NCBI GenBank assembly: GCA_020723185.1 | Contig: DYJI01000007.1 | Span: 153,874-217,873 of the forward strand | DNA length: 64,000 bases | Direction of reading: 5' to 3' | DNA from: Sideroxydans lithotrophicus | Lineage (GTDB): Bacteria > Pseudomonadota > Gammaproteobacteria > Burkholderiales > Gallionellaceae | In this document: positions 44,095-51,612 of the stretch, piece after piece | Layout of the letters: each line of letters starts with the position of its first letter | Numbering within the stretch: position 1 is the stretch's first letter | Made by a program: the position numbers and the translations under genes | Notes under the pieces: generated by a model | The model's input: only the letters and a program-made list of their open reading frames with translations | What the model was told of the DNA's origin: nothing | The model's database searches: none

Positions 44095-44232
44095 GACCAC
44101 CCCAGGGGGGAACATCCCCCTTGGGGATGCTTCCTTGCCGGTGGTGTCAAACCCACCAACCTGTACGGGACACACTAAAGCATCCCGTGGGGTGCTTTGG
44201 TGTGTCCAGTGCGGATTAACCAAGGAGGCATC
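44095..44232 (+). promoter_or_regulatory. Structured leader 7 (before primase), with an extra long hairpin
   Basis: A GGGGG/CCCCC element with TTGGGG resembles the family but is less complete. It is followed by a 15-bp stem: GGACACAC-T-AAAGCA (44168-44182) with TGCTTT-G-GTGTGTCC (44193-44207), one U-G pair, 10-base loop. The ribosome site CAAGGAGG follows. Confidence 0.6.
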
Positions 44233-45321
44233 ATGGAAGCGAAAGACGTCAAGGAAATGGCCGCAGGCCGCTGGGAAAGCATCTTTGCAAGGCTGGCTCC
44301 GCAACTGGAGAAAGCTGTTGATCGTGCGCCCAACCACGTTCCGTGCCCCGTGCACGGCGGTACCGATGGATTCCGGTTGTTCAGGGATTTCAACGATACG
44401 GGTGGCGGCGTGTGCAACACGTGCGGCATCAAGCACGATGGCTATGCGACGCTCATGTGGGTGAATGGATGGGATTTCAAAACCACACATGAAGCGCTGC
44501 AGGATGCACTTGGAGTGGGTGGAAGCAGTCAGCCCATCCCCAAGGTCACCAGTAAACCTGTAGCAAAGAAGGTGAAAGAGAAGGACGTTGAAGACATCCG
44601 AGATTCCCTGAATCACGTATGGAAGAACAGCGTGGCGCTCTCGTCACCAGAAGCGCGGCCAGCAAGGAAGTATTTTGCGAACCGCGGTATCACAAACGTG
44701 GACTTCCGGAAGATCGATAGCAAGATGATCCGCTTCGTTCCTTCTCTTGAGCACTACGAAGAAGATCCGAACGACGGGAAGTTCAAACTGACTGGTATGT
44801 ATCCTGCCATTGTCGCGATGGTGTGTGATGCAAGTGGTCGTCCATCGACCATCCATCGCACTTATCTCACAGCCGATGGGACAAAAGCACCAGTCCAGTC
44901 GCCCAAGAAAATGATGCGGCACTGCGCCGATGATTTGTTTGGGGCAATGCAAATTGCGTTGTTGGGCAATAGCAAGGTACTGGCAATCACGGAAGGGATT
45001 GAGACGGCTTTGGCAGTAATGAGCGCTTTCAATATCCCGGCCTGGGCTGCCGGCAATGCATATCTGTTGGAACACTTTGTGCCACCCAAGGGGGTAGACG
45101 TGGTGATCTACGCTGACAAAGACCAACCATCCAAGCAACATCCGGAAGGGCATGGCCAAGGCTCAGCCAAATTGCTGCTGAAGCGTCTTTGGGCCGAGGG
45201 CATCAAGGCATCCATCAAGATCCCGGAAGGCAACATTCCGCAAGGAATGAAGTCGGTCGATTGGCTTGATGTGGTGAGCGGTGCGATTCAGGCACCCACA
45301 ATGAAAACGGTCGCAAGATAG
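44233..45321 (+). CDS. DNA primase-like protein with zinc ribbon and Toprim domain
   Basis: A 362-residue protein. The zinc-binding N terminus has CPVHGGTDGFR and CNTCG (about 37-67). The Toprim domain is at about 250-330: VLAITEGIETALAV (Glu) and VDVVIYADKDQPSK (DxD-like). There is no helicase domain. This fits plasmid and ICE primases that synthesise primers on incoming single strands. ATG follows CAAGGAGGCATC. Confidence 0.88.
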   Translation: MEAKDVKEMAAGRWESIFARLAPQLEKAVDRAPNHVPCPVHGGTDGFRLFRDFNDTGGGVCNTCGIKHDGYATLMWVNGWDFKTTHEALQDALGVGGSSQPIPKVTSKPVAKKVKEKDVEDIRDSLNHVWKNSVALSSPEARPARKYFANRGITNVDFRKIDSKMIRFVPSLEHYEEDPNDGKFKLTGMYPAIVAMVCDASGRPSTIHRTYLTADGTKAPVQSPKKMMRHCADDLFGAMQIALLGNSKVLAITEGIETALAVMSAFNIPAWAAGNAYLLEHFVPPKGVDVVIYADKDQPSKQHPEGHGQGSAKLLLKRLWAEGIKASIKIPEGNIPQGMKSVDWLDVVSGAIQAPTMKTVAR

Positions 45322-45369
45322 GCTGCAATCCCCATGTGAATGGCGAGCGCAAGTCCTGGACACGTTTTT

Positions 45370-45389
45370 CCCCGCTTGTCGGGGTTTTT
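45370..45389 (+). terminator. Rho-independent terminator after the primase gene
   Basis: CCCCG-CTTGT-CGGGG followed by TTTTT. A second weaker hairpin (GCAGA/TCTGC, 45394-45411) follows. It ends the block recE-like to primase and precedes promoter block 2. Confidence 0.8.
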
Positions 45390-45438
45390 CAAAGCAGATC
45401 GCGAGGTCTGCTTCGAAAAGCGGAATTCACACGCGGAG

Positions 45439-45512
45439 CTTATTGCTTCGGGTTGATATTGGTGGCTGGCCAATCGAAATAAACAGAAGACGTTCAAGCG
45501 TCAACGAATTAC
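45439..45512 (+). promoter_or_regulatory. Conserved promoter-like block, copy 2
   Basis: TTGATA then ATTGG-N7-CCAAT (45458-45474) and AAACAGAAG, as in copy 1; followed by a GACG/CGTC mini-hairpin. It lies right after the terminator and just upstream of leader 8, so it is well placed as the promoter of the next block. Confidence 0.6.
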
Positions 45513-45520
45513 AAAATAGC

Positions 45521-45589
45521 AACATCCACCCAACGGGGGCACGCTCCCCGCTGGGGTTTGTGTCCCCATTTTTTACAAAGGAGACACAG
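45521..45589 (+). promoter_or_regulatory. Structured leader 8
   Basis: GGGGGCAC/GTGTCCCC outer stem with a G-U pair around CCCCGCTGGGG, then a T6 run. The alternative pairs TTTGTGTC with GACACAGA beside AAAGGAG. Confidence 0.75.
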
Positions 45590-45781
45590 ATGGGACTGCT
45601 TTTCGATATGGCCGCTTTCTACAGGTGGCTGCAAGAAGCTTCAGACGACGAGCTTACTAAGCGTCGCGCCGAGGCTTTGACAATGGAAGCTGAGCTGAGC
45701 GACGAAGACGTTAAACGTCGGCTTCGTCGTTTGGTCGGGATGATTGAGGAGGAGATGGTGGCAAGGAAGTTTCGAGCCTAA
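45590..45781 (+). CDS. Small helical hypothetical protein
   Basis: A 63-residue highly charged helical protein (MGLLFDMAAFYRWLQEASDDELTKRR...). ATG at 45590 after AAAGGAGACACAG. Not recognised. Its end is overlapped by a minus-strand open frame. Confidence 0.65.
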   Translation: MGLLFDMAAFYRWLQEASDDELTKRRAEALTMEAELSDEDVKRRLRRLVGMIEEEMVARKFRA

Positions 45782-46064
45782 ATCTGTTGCGGCGTAGTTG
45801 TGCGATTGCATCGGAAGCCTTATGGGTTCCGCTCATGACCGCAAAGACGGCCGCAGCCTCATTGTTCGTTTTGGATTTGTGTTGGATGCACTTCAACTGC
45901 AAGTCAAACGCTTCCACCCTTGGCACTTCGAACTGCTCACAAAGCTGATCGAACTCGTCGCAGGAGAAAGACCACGGCTGGTTGAACAGGAGCTGCTTCT
46001 TACGCTCCAGTTCAACCTTGCCGCCTTCAATGACCGTGAATGGATTGGAACATGGCTTGTTCAT
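45711..46064 (-). CDS. Possible minus-strand gene inside the plus-strand block
   Basis: A 117-residue frame, MNKPCSNPFTVIEGGKVELE..., with natural-looking composition (KKQLLFNQPWSFSCDEFDQLCEQF) and filling a gap that otherwise has no gene. There is no clear ribosome site, and it overlaps the plus-strand gene by 71 bases. The TVIEGG start resembles other small plasmid proteins. It is opposite to every other gene between 39.4 and 63.2 kb. Confidence 0.45.
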   Translation of the reverse strand: MNKPCSNPFTVIEGGKVELERKKQLLFNQPWSFSCDEFDQLCEQFEVPRVEAFDLQLKCIQHKSKTNNEAAAVFAVMSGTHKASDAIAQLRRNRFRLETSLPPSPPQSSRPNDEADV

Positions 46065-46090
46065 GCGGCCAGTCTAGCACGGCAGTTTTA

Positions 46091-46159
46091 TTAACCCAAT
46101 CGGGGGATACATTCCCCGTTGGGGTGTGCGTCCCCTTTATTCACTCAAGGAGACGCACC
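46091..46159 (+). promoter_or_regulatory. Structured leader 9 (before the ArdC-like gene)
   Basis: GGGGA/TCCCC outer stem around CCCCGTTGGGG. The alternative pairs GTGCGTC with GACGCAC exactly, against GTGTC/GACAC in most other copies. Confidence 0.75.
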
Positions 46160-47005
46160 ATGAAAGAAAAATCCAACAAGCCAGACTGGAACGCGCTGTT
46201 TGAGCAGGCTTTGACGCAACCAGGAGTGATGTCTAAGGCGTATTCGGTTTTCCACGAGTACAGCCTTGGCAATGCATTCTTGGCCGCGTGTCAGCTGTTC
46301 GATCGCAAGTTGCCGCTTTCACCCATCGCCACCTTCAACAAGTGGAAAGAGCTTGGCCGCATGGTCAAGAAAGGGGAGAAAGCAATCCAGTTGGTGATGC
46401 CAGTCCAAGTCAAAATCAAATCGAAAGAGGAGGAAGACGAGGCCGGCATCACTGGTCAGGATCAAGGGGCTGCAACAAAAACCATCTTCATCCTGAAAAA
46501 CAACTGGTTCGCACTGTGCCAGACGGACGGCGCGGAGTATGCGCAAGATGTCGCCATTCCGAAGTGGGACAAGGCGAGAGCCTTAGCTTCACTTGGAATC
46601 ACAGAGCAGGACTTCAAAAGCATGAGTGGCAATGCTCAAGGCTATGCCATTCCGAACGAGAAGAAGTTGGCCATCAACCCGCTTGCGGCGTTGCCTTGGA
46701 AGACGACTTTTCACGAGATGGCGCACTGCCTGCTTCACTCGGCAGAAGCTCAAATGGCTGACGGTGAAATGTTGCAGCGATGCATCAAGGAAGCCGAGGC
46801 CGAGAGCGTTGCCTACCTGTGTTGCGCGACGTTGGAGTTGCCCGGGCTGGAACAGAGCCGCGCGTATATCCAACACTGGCTGGGTTCTGAAGAGCAATCC
46901 GACGAATTCAAAAAGAAGAGCGCAGCAAGGGTATTTGCGGCAGCAAACAAGATCCTTAAAGCAGGCGAATGTGCAGTTGACGGAGAGGGGGTGAAGAATG
47001 TCTAG
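46160..47005 (+). CDS. ArdC-like antirestriction / ImmA-IrrE-type metallopeptidase
   Basis: A 281-residue protein. The N-terminal part (YSVFHEYSLGNAFLAACQL, ATFNKWKELGRMVKKGEKAIQLVMP) is the ArdC single-strand-binding DUF1738 domain. The C-terminal part holds the zinc metallopeptidase motif TTFHEMAHCLLHS with a downstream Glu-rich helix. ArdC proteins protect incoming single-stranded DNA from restriction during conjugation. Its leader and position next to SSB and primase fit that role. Confidence 0.9.
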   Translation: MKEKSNKPDWNALFEQALTQPGVMSKAYSVFHEYSLGNAFLAACQLFDRKLPLSPIATFNKWKELGRMVKKGEKAIQLVMPVQVKIKSKEEEDEAGITGQDQGAATKTIFILKNNWFALCQTDGAEYAQDVAIPKWDKARALASLGITEQDFKSMSGNAQGYAIPNEKKLAINPLAALPWKTTFHEMAHCLLHSAEAQMADGEMLQRCIKEAEAESVAYLCCATLELPGLEQSRAYIQHWLGSEEQSDEFKKKSAARVFAAANKILKAGECAVDGEGVKNV

Positions 47006-47366
47006 CCTCCGATACGTCAGAACACCATCCGAAAGAACGATCATCGACAAGCTGCACGCATTACGTCGAAAGGTCGGCCTTTCGGATGGCGTCAAATTCC
47101 GAGCCGAGTTTCTTGTTCTGGCTTTCAAGCATGGATTGGTGAGCGATATCTGCACATACCGACTATGGGATGAAGGCTGGGATGAGTTGGGCGAACGAAC
47201 ATTCGACACCTGCTTCGAGATGGGTGATGCCGAGGAAGTTATCGCGATGGTCGTTTCACAGGCCAGAAACGAAGGCTTCCTGGATGCAATCCGCAATTAC
47301 TGCAACATGCCGGGGTCATTTGATCGCTGGCTGGGGTATGCGGACAAGCAAGCGTGTCTATTCTGA
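46998..47366 (+). CDS. Hypothetical protein
   Basis: A 122-residue protein overlapping the ArdC-like end by 8 bases. Helical, with two Trp-rich stretches (LWDEGWDELGERTFD; FDRWLGYADK). Not recognised. Confidence 0.65.
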   Translation: MSSLRYVRTPSERTIIDKLHALRRKVGLSDGVKFRAEFLVLAFKHGLVSDICTYRLWDEGWDELGERTFDTCFEMGDAEEVIAMVVSQARNEGFLDAIRNYCNMPGSFDRWLGYADKQACLF

Positions 47367-47379
47367 GAAGGGAGACAAC

Positions 47380-47559
47380 ATGCCGTTATCCAAAGATCAG
47401 TTGCTGGCCATGGAAGTAGAGAACGAAATTCTGAGTGTTGCCGACCTCAGCGATGAAGTCACACGTAGCGACCTTCAGGGGATTGCAAGTGTGGCCGCAC
47501 GAAAGATCATCGCCAAGGTACGGGAGCACTTGGACTCGGCTTCAAATCCAATGCCGTAG
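47380..47559 (+). CDS. Small helical hypothetical protein
   Basis: A 59-residue protein, ATG 47380 after AAGGGAGACAAC. Acidic helical sequence (MEVENEILSVADLSDEVTRSD). Last gene of the ArdC-like unit. Not recognised. Confidence 0.6.
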   Translation: MPLSKDQLLAMEVENEILSVADLSDEVTRSDLQGIASVAARKIIAKVREHLDSASNPMP

Positions 47560-47596
47560 CAATACGACTCACCATCAGTTCGCTGAATGGTAATTG

Positions 47597-47662
47597 AACC
47601 AACCACCCAGAGGGGCACGCCCCCTCTGGGGGTGGTGTCCCTTGAAACTTAAAGGAGACACC
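47597..47662 (+). promoter_or_regulatory. Structured leader 10 (before radC)
   Basis: GGGGCAC/GTGTCCC outer stem. The alternative is the clearest of all: GGTGTC-CCTT pairs with AAGG-A-GACACC over the ribosome site, immediately before the ATG at 47663. Confidence 0.78.
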
Positions 47663-48256
47663 ATGAAAGACCGTTCAAATGCTGACCTACTGGCCATATT
47701 GGTGGGCAGATCATTAGCCAATGTGATGGCACCAAAACCTCTTGCCGAGGTGTTCGGATTCGAAAAGCCAAGGCAAATGCAGTTGTGTGAGGAGGATCCG
47801 GCTATCTATGCGGTCAATCCAACGATAGCGGCAGCGAAAGAGCTGTTCACACGCTGCATGAGAGAGCGAATGTCGGAGGAAGTATGTCTTCAATCCCCCG
47901 ATAGCGTAAGTGCATTTCTATGTTCTGAAATCGGACATTTTGAGCACGAGTCATTCTGGTGTTTGTGGCTTGATGCACAACACAGGCTGATCGCAGCTGG
48001 TGAAATGTTTCGCGGAACTCTGACGCAAGCCAGCATCCATCCTCGCGAAGTGGTGAAGTCGGCGTTACACCACAACGCCGCAGCGGTGATCTTCGCGCAT
48101 AACCACCCGTCAGGTTTACCAGAGCCTTCAAGGTCTGACGAACTACTGACAACCGCGCTAAGTCAATCGCTGTGCTTGATTGAGGTCAAGGTGCTGGACC
48201 ACATTATTGTTGCCAGCAACAAGTTCGTCTCGTTTGCAGAGAAAGGACTAATTTAA
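47663..48256 (+). CDS. RadC-family JAB domain protein
   Basis: A 197-residue protein with the RadC/JAMM motif: E in the FRGTLTQA region, then HNHPSGLPEPSRSD. The N-terminal HhH part of chromosomal RadC is absent. RadC-like genes are common on mobile elements, where a DNA-repair or metal-dependent peptidase role is debated. Leader 10 precedes it. Confidence 0.9.
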   Translation: MKDRSNADLLAILVGRSLANVMAPKPLAEVFGFEKPRQMQLCEEDPAIYAVNPTIAAAKELFTRCMRERMSEEVCLQSPDSVSAFLCSEIGHFEHESFWCLWLDAQHRLIAAGEMFRGTLTQASIHPREVVKSALHHNAAAVIFAHNHPSGLPEPSRSDELLTTALSQSLCLIEVKVLDHIIVASNKFVSFAEKGLI

Positions 48257-48330
48257 CCGCCCAATGGGGGATGCACCGTCCCCATCGGGGCGGCGCACCT
48301 CCGAAAGGCATCAACCAAAGGAGGGCAATC
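48257..48330 (+). promoter_or_regulatory. Structured leader 11
   Basis: GGGGGATGCAC and a GCGCACCTCC partner with CCCC/GGGG inside. It is the most divergent family member, and the alternative ribosome-site pairing is weak. Confidence 0.5.
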
Positions 48331-48561
48331 ATGAGCGTCAATTATGTTGTCAAAAACGGGCACACCCTCGGCTACATCCAAGAGGGGAGCTCACTCATGG
48401 GAGTGTTGGCCAGCAACAAAGACGGTCATCACCCGAATGGAGGTCCGGTTTCATTCTTTGAGTCGGACATTCGTCCTGCAACAGAAGATGACTTCCATAA
48501 GTTTCGGGTTGTTGTACCGCCAGATTTTCGGAATCAGCACAACCAGGAGCAATCCCAATGA
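48331..48561 (+). CDS. Hypothetical protein
   Basis: A 76-residue protein after AAAGGAGGGCAATC. Ends in a Gln/Asn-rich tail. Shares ATGA with the next gene. Not recognised. Confidence 0.6.
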   Translation: MSVNYVVKNGHTLGYIQEGSSLMGVLASNKDGHHPNGGPVSFFESDIRPATEDDFHKFRVVVPPDFRNQHNQEQSQ

Positions 48562-48839
48562 CCATTGATACTCAAGAAATCAAAGTTACGCTCGTTTCAG
48601 CAGAGCATGGCTTCAAGGACTTTGACGTGGCCAACCTGCCCAATGTTCATCGGGCGTGCGTTGGTCAGGGAATCAAGAAGGGCGATATCTTCAATGTCTA
48701 TTGCAGCAATGGTGTGAAGCTGGGGGCGACATGGTGCGGGGGGATAGTTCAATCCCTTGCCAATTTCGCAGAGACCCATGCTTTATATCGGCAGTTGTGC
48801 GGTACGGGAGAAGTTGTTCTAACTGAATTATGTAACTGA
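48558..48839 (+). CDS. Hypothetical protein
   Basis: A 93-residue protein with four Cys (CVGQGIKKGD, YCSN, WCGG, LCGTG). Translationally coupled to the preceding gene. Not recognised. Confidence 0.6.
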   Translation: MTIDTQEIKVTLVSAEHGFKDFDVANLPNVHRACVGQGIKKGDIFNVYCSNGVKLGATWCGGIVQSLANFAETHALYRQLCGTGEVVLTELCN

Positions 48840-48841
48840 TC

Positions 48842-48920
48842 AATTACCCACCCATCGGGGATGTCTCTATCCCCTGTGGGGTAGGTCATCCCCTTTTTTT
48901 TCATTAAAAGGAGATACCAA
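48842..48920 (+). promoter_or_regulatory. Structured leader 12 (before parB)
   Basis: GGGGATG/CATCCCC outer stem, a double compensatory change from GGGGACA/TGTCCCC, followed by T8. The alternative pairs GGTCATC with GATACC next to AAAAGGAG, with a one-base bulge. Confidence 0.8.
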
Positions 48921-50612
48921 ATGCAACAAGCAATCACTCAAATGCGCGCAGGAGACATCCGCCAAGGAAGAAACCCACGCACGTACTTCGATCCTGTCGA
49001 AATGGCCGAAATGGAAGCATCGGTAGCCGCCAAAGGCGTGATTCAGCCGATCCTGATTCGTCCCGTTGAAGACTGGTACGAAATCGTTGCCGGCGAACGC
49101 CGCTGGCGCGCAGCGATGAAGACTCGTGGTGAAGACTACGAGATTCCAGTCCTGGTCAGAATCCTCAGCGACGATGAGGCTGACGAGCTGGCGCTCATCG
49201 AGAACGTGTCTCGGGCCAATATGAGCCCAGCGGAAGAAGCCGTCGCAGCAGCCAAGATTCTCGGCCGCTGTGAAGGAAACCGCGACGAGGCAGCAAAAAG
49301 GCTCGGTTGGTCGCGCAGCACGCTGGATAAGCGTCTTGCGCTGATGAACTGTAGTCCTTCTGTGATGGCAGCGCTTAATGAACGGAAGATCCAGCTGGGC
49401 CACGCCGAACTACTGGCTGCGGTTCCGAAGGATCGACAAGAGAAGGTGCTGGCGAACTTGCTGGCGCAACCTTCGCTTCCGTCTGTTGCGCTCTTCAAGG
49501 CCGGACTGGAGGAGATTGCCAAGGCACTGTCTACGGCGATCTTCGACAAAGAGGGCTGCGGAACCTGTCACCACAATAGCGGCAATCAGCAGGCGTTGTT
49601 TGCTGAGGCCGTATCGGATGGGCACTGCACGAATGGCGCCTGTTTCGATGGTAAGACCGAGGAGGTGTTGGAGGCCAAGAGAAAATCCTTGGAGGAAAAC
49701 TATCCGAAGGTTGTGATCGTGCGTCAAGGCGAGAACAACACGGTCGTCAAGCTGGTTGCAGATGGCGCGACCGGCGTTGGTAATGAGCAGGCTGCAGCAT
49801 GTCGTAGCTGCAAATCATTCGGTGCGGCCGTCAGCGCGATTCCCGGCAAGATGGGAAATGTGTACGAGTCGCAATGTTTTGATCCTGCGTGCCACACAAA
49901 GAAGGTGGGCGAACGTCTGTTGGCTGAGAAAGCGGCGGCCGGAAACGGTGCTGCGACCTCTGCTACGGGAAAGCCTGCTGGTACAAAGCCTGCTGCTGGA
50001 AGTGGTGCGGGGAAATCCAAAGCCACAACCAAAGGCGGTGCCGCGACATCCGTTCAGGACAGCCAACGTGTCGTGGACTACCGCATCGAGGTCTGGCGCA
50101 AGGCTTTGAAGAAGGAGCTGTACGCGGATGCAGACAAGAATCTCTGCATGCTCATCGGCGTAATGATGACGCGCGGCGGCTCGAATGTGTCTTCGACCAA
50201 ACTGGCTTCTGGCTTCGAGGCCCTGACATCCCAAAAGGCTCCCAGCAGCAATGTGGGGGAGGCTGCGGAGATGGTAGGGCAGGCAGACGAGGAAGTGCGC
50301 TCGAAGATGCTGTCCGGGATCATCATCTCGATTACGGACAGCATTGAAAAGCATCACTTGCCCGGCATGCTCAAGTTCATGCAAGTGGACATGTCGAAGC
50401 ATTGGAAGTTGAACGCGGACTTCCTGGACCTCCTCACCAAGAGCGAGATCGAGGTCGTCGCGGAAGAGCTCGGGCTGAAGGTCGCGCTTGGCGAGCAGTA
50501 TGCCAAGGCAAAGACCGGTAAGAAGAACGAGTTCATCAAGGCACTTTTGGAATGCAAAAACTTCGATTTTGAAGGTAAGATTCCCAAGGTGTTGCAGTAT
50601 AGTGCTGTCTAA
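48921..50612 (+). CDS. PRTRC system ParB-family protein
   Basis: A 563-residue protein. ParB N-terminal domain with NPRTYFDPVEMAEMEAS, GVIQPILIRP and VAGERRWRAA, then a helix-turn-helix domain near 115-150 (AAKRLGWSRSTLDKRLALM). Two Cys clusters follow (CGTCHHNSG...CTNGAC; CRSCKSF...CFDPAC), probably zinc sites, then an Ala/Gly/Lys-rich linker and a helical C terminus. It is much longer than a plain ParB and fits the ParB of the PRTRC cassette that follows. Likely binds centromere-like DNA. Confidence 0.9.
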   Translation: MQQAITQMRAGDIRQGRNPRTYFDPVEMAEMEASVAAKGVIQPILIRPVEDWYEIVAGERRWRAAMKTRGEDYEIPVLVRILSDDEADELALIENVSRANMSPAEEAVAAAKILGRCEGNRDEAAKRLGWSRSTLDKRLALMNCSPSVMAALNERKIQLGHAELLAAVPKDRQEKVLANLLAQPSLPSVALFKAGLEEIAKALSTAIFDKEGCGTCHHNSGNQQALFAEAVSDGHCTNGACFDGKTEEVLEAKRKSLEENYPKVVIVRQGENNTVVKLVADGATGVGNEQAAACRSCKSFGAAVSAIPGKMGNVYESQCFDPACHTKKVGERLLAEKAAAGNGAATSATGKPAGTKPAAGSGAGKSKATTKGGAATSVQDSQRVVDYRIEVWRKALKKELYADADKNLCMLIGVMMTRGGSNVSSTKLASGFEALTSQKAPSSNVGEAAEMVGQADEEVRSKMLSGIIISITDSIEKHHLPGMLKFMQVDMSKHWKLNADFLDLLTKSEIEVVAEELGLKVALGEQYAKAKTGKKNEFIKALLECKNFDFEGKIPKVLQYSAV

Positions 50613-50619
50613 GTTTCAC

Positions 50620-50640
50620 CCACCCCTTCGGGGGTGGTTT
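50620..50640 (+). terminator. UUCG-loop hairpin terminator after parB
   Basis: CCACCCC-TTCG-GGGGTGG followed by TTT. The loop is the very stable cUUCGg tetraloop. It separates parB from promoter block 3. Confidence 0.75.
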
Positions 50641-50691
50641 CCCAAAGTGCAATGCAGATGTACTTTGGAAAACCAGACTTCACACCCAGCG

Positions 50692-50758
50692 CTTATTGCG
50701 TTGAGTTGAAATTGGCGGCCGACCAATCAAAACAAACGGAAGACGAGCGATCGTCAAT
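50692..50758 (+). promoter_or_regulatory. Conserved promoter-like block, copy 3
   Basis: TTGAAA then ATTGG-N7-CCAAT (50711-50727) and AAACGGAAG, followed by GACGA/TCGTC. The mini-hairpin differs from copies 1 and 2 with compensating changes. Well placed to drive the E-C-F-B-A-ThiF genes. Confidence 0.6.
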
Positions 50759-50776
50759 GAATCACCCAAAGCATTA

Positions 50777-50839
50777 CTCACCCAACGGGGACATCCTCCC
50801 CGCTGGGGTTGTGTCCCTTTTCATTCAAGGAGACACAAC
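50777..50839 (+). promoter_or_regulatory. Structured leader 13
   Basis: GGGGACA/TGTCCC outer stem around CCCCGCTGGGG. The alternative pairs GTTGTGTC with GACACAAC exactly, up to the start codon. Confidence 0.78.
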
Positions 50840-51310
50840 ATGCAAAAGGTTTTCAATTTCTTTTCAGACCCCGGCCATGGCTGGATGGCGGTTAAGAAGC
50901 GACAGCTTGTAGAACTAGGCATCGCCGCAAAAATAACTCCATACAGCTACCAACGTGGTGACACTGCATACCTCGAAGAAGATTGCGATGTAGCTCTATT
51001 CTTTGAGGTATTTCAAAAATTGACTGGGGAAAAACCAGTCTTAAAAAACCACTTCAGTAATCGCAGCTCAAAGATTCGCAACTATGAGTCCTATCGCTGC
51101 GATTCAGAGGCGTTCCGTGTCGTGGCCAGCGTACACGATCCTCGGACAGAGGATGACTCACACCCTGAAATGGAGTTGAATTCCGGTTCTTTGGAGGCAG
51201 CAACACGCCAAGCCAAGAGCTGGGCCCGCAATGGTTACTGGTCGGCTGTATATGACCAGCGAACCGGTGAGGCGATTCACGACTTCACGCCGGAAGCGAG
51301 TTTGCAATGA
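50840..51310 (+). CDS. Hypothetical protein
   Basis: A 156-residue soluble protein. The N-terminal half resembles a small DNA-element protein with an aromatic segment (NFFSDPGHGWMAVKKRQLVELGI), and the C-terminal half a compact alpha/beta piece. Overlaps the next gene by ATGA. Not recognised; it lies between ParB and protein E of the cassette. Confidence 0.6.
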   Translation: MQKVFNFFSDPGHGWMAVKKRQLVELGIAAKITPYSYQRGDTAYLEEDCDVALFFEVFQKLTGEKPVLKNHFSNRSSKIRNYESYRCDSEAFRVVASVHDPRTEDDSHPEMELNSGSLEAATRQAKSWARNGYWSAVYDQRTGEAIHDFTPEASLQ

Positions 51311-51528
51311 ACGGCATGTCGAAATACTCGATAGCTCAAAAGTCCGGTGGTTCTCATGAAGATGATGAGACGCCGCTTTACAGTTTATCGATTGAACGCG
51401 AGGACGAGACAAGCGAAACGATTTGCAGGGCGGTAAGTTACGCATCTGCGTCTGAAATGGCTCTCGGTCACGCAAAACATAGCGGGTACAGCAAGTACCT
51501 TCTAAACGGTCGCATCTGCACCGCATAG
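51307..51528 (+). CDS. Small hypothetical protein
   Basis: A 73-residue polar protein starting in the stop of the previous gene. Not recognised. Confidence 0.55.
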   Translation: MNGMSKYSIAQKSGGSHEDDETPLYSLSIEREDETSETICRAVSYASASEMALGHAKHSGYSKYLLNGRICTA

Positions 51529-51612
51529 CTCTCACAAAACCCAAGCGGGGACATCGTTCCCCTTGGGGGATGGTGTCCCCTTTTTTTGTTTCACTCGAAA
51601 AGGAGATCCACC
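51529..51612 (+). promoter_or_regulatory. Structured leader 14 (before PRTRC E)
   Basis: GGGGACA/TGTCCCC 7-bp outer stem, then T7. The alternative pairs ATGGTG with CACCAT at the start codon. Almost the same sequence as leader 5. Confidence 0.78.

Noticed and set aside
39409-51612. CRISPR array, because of repeated leader sequences
   Set aside because: Copies are hundreds to thousands of bases apart, each in front of a gene, with no spacers.
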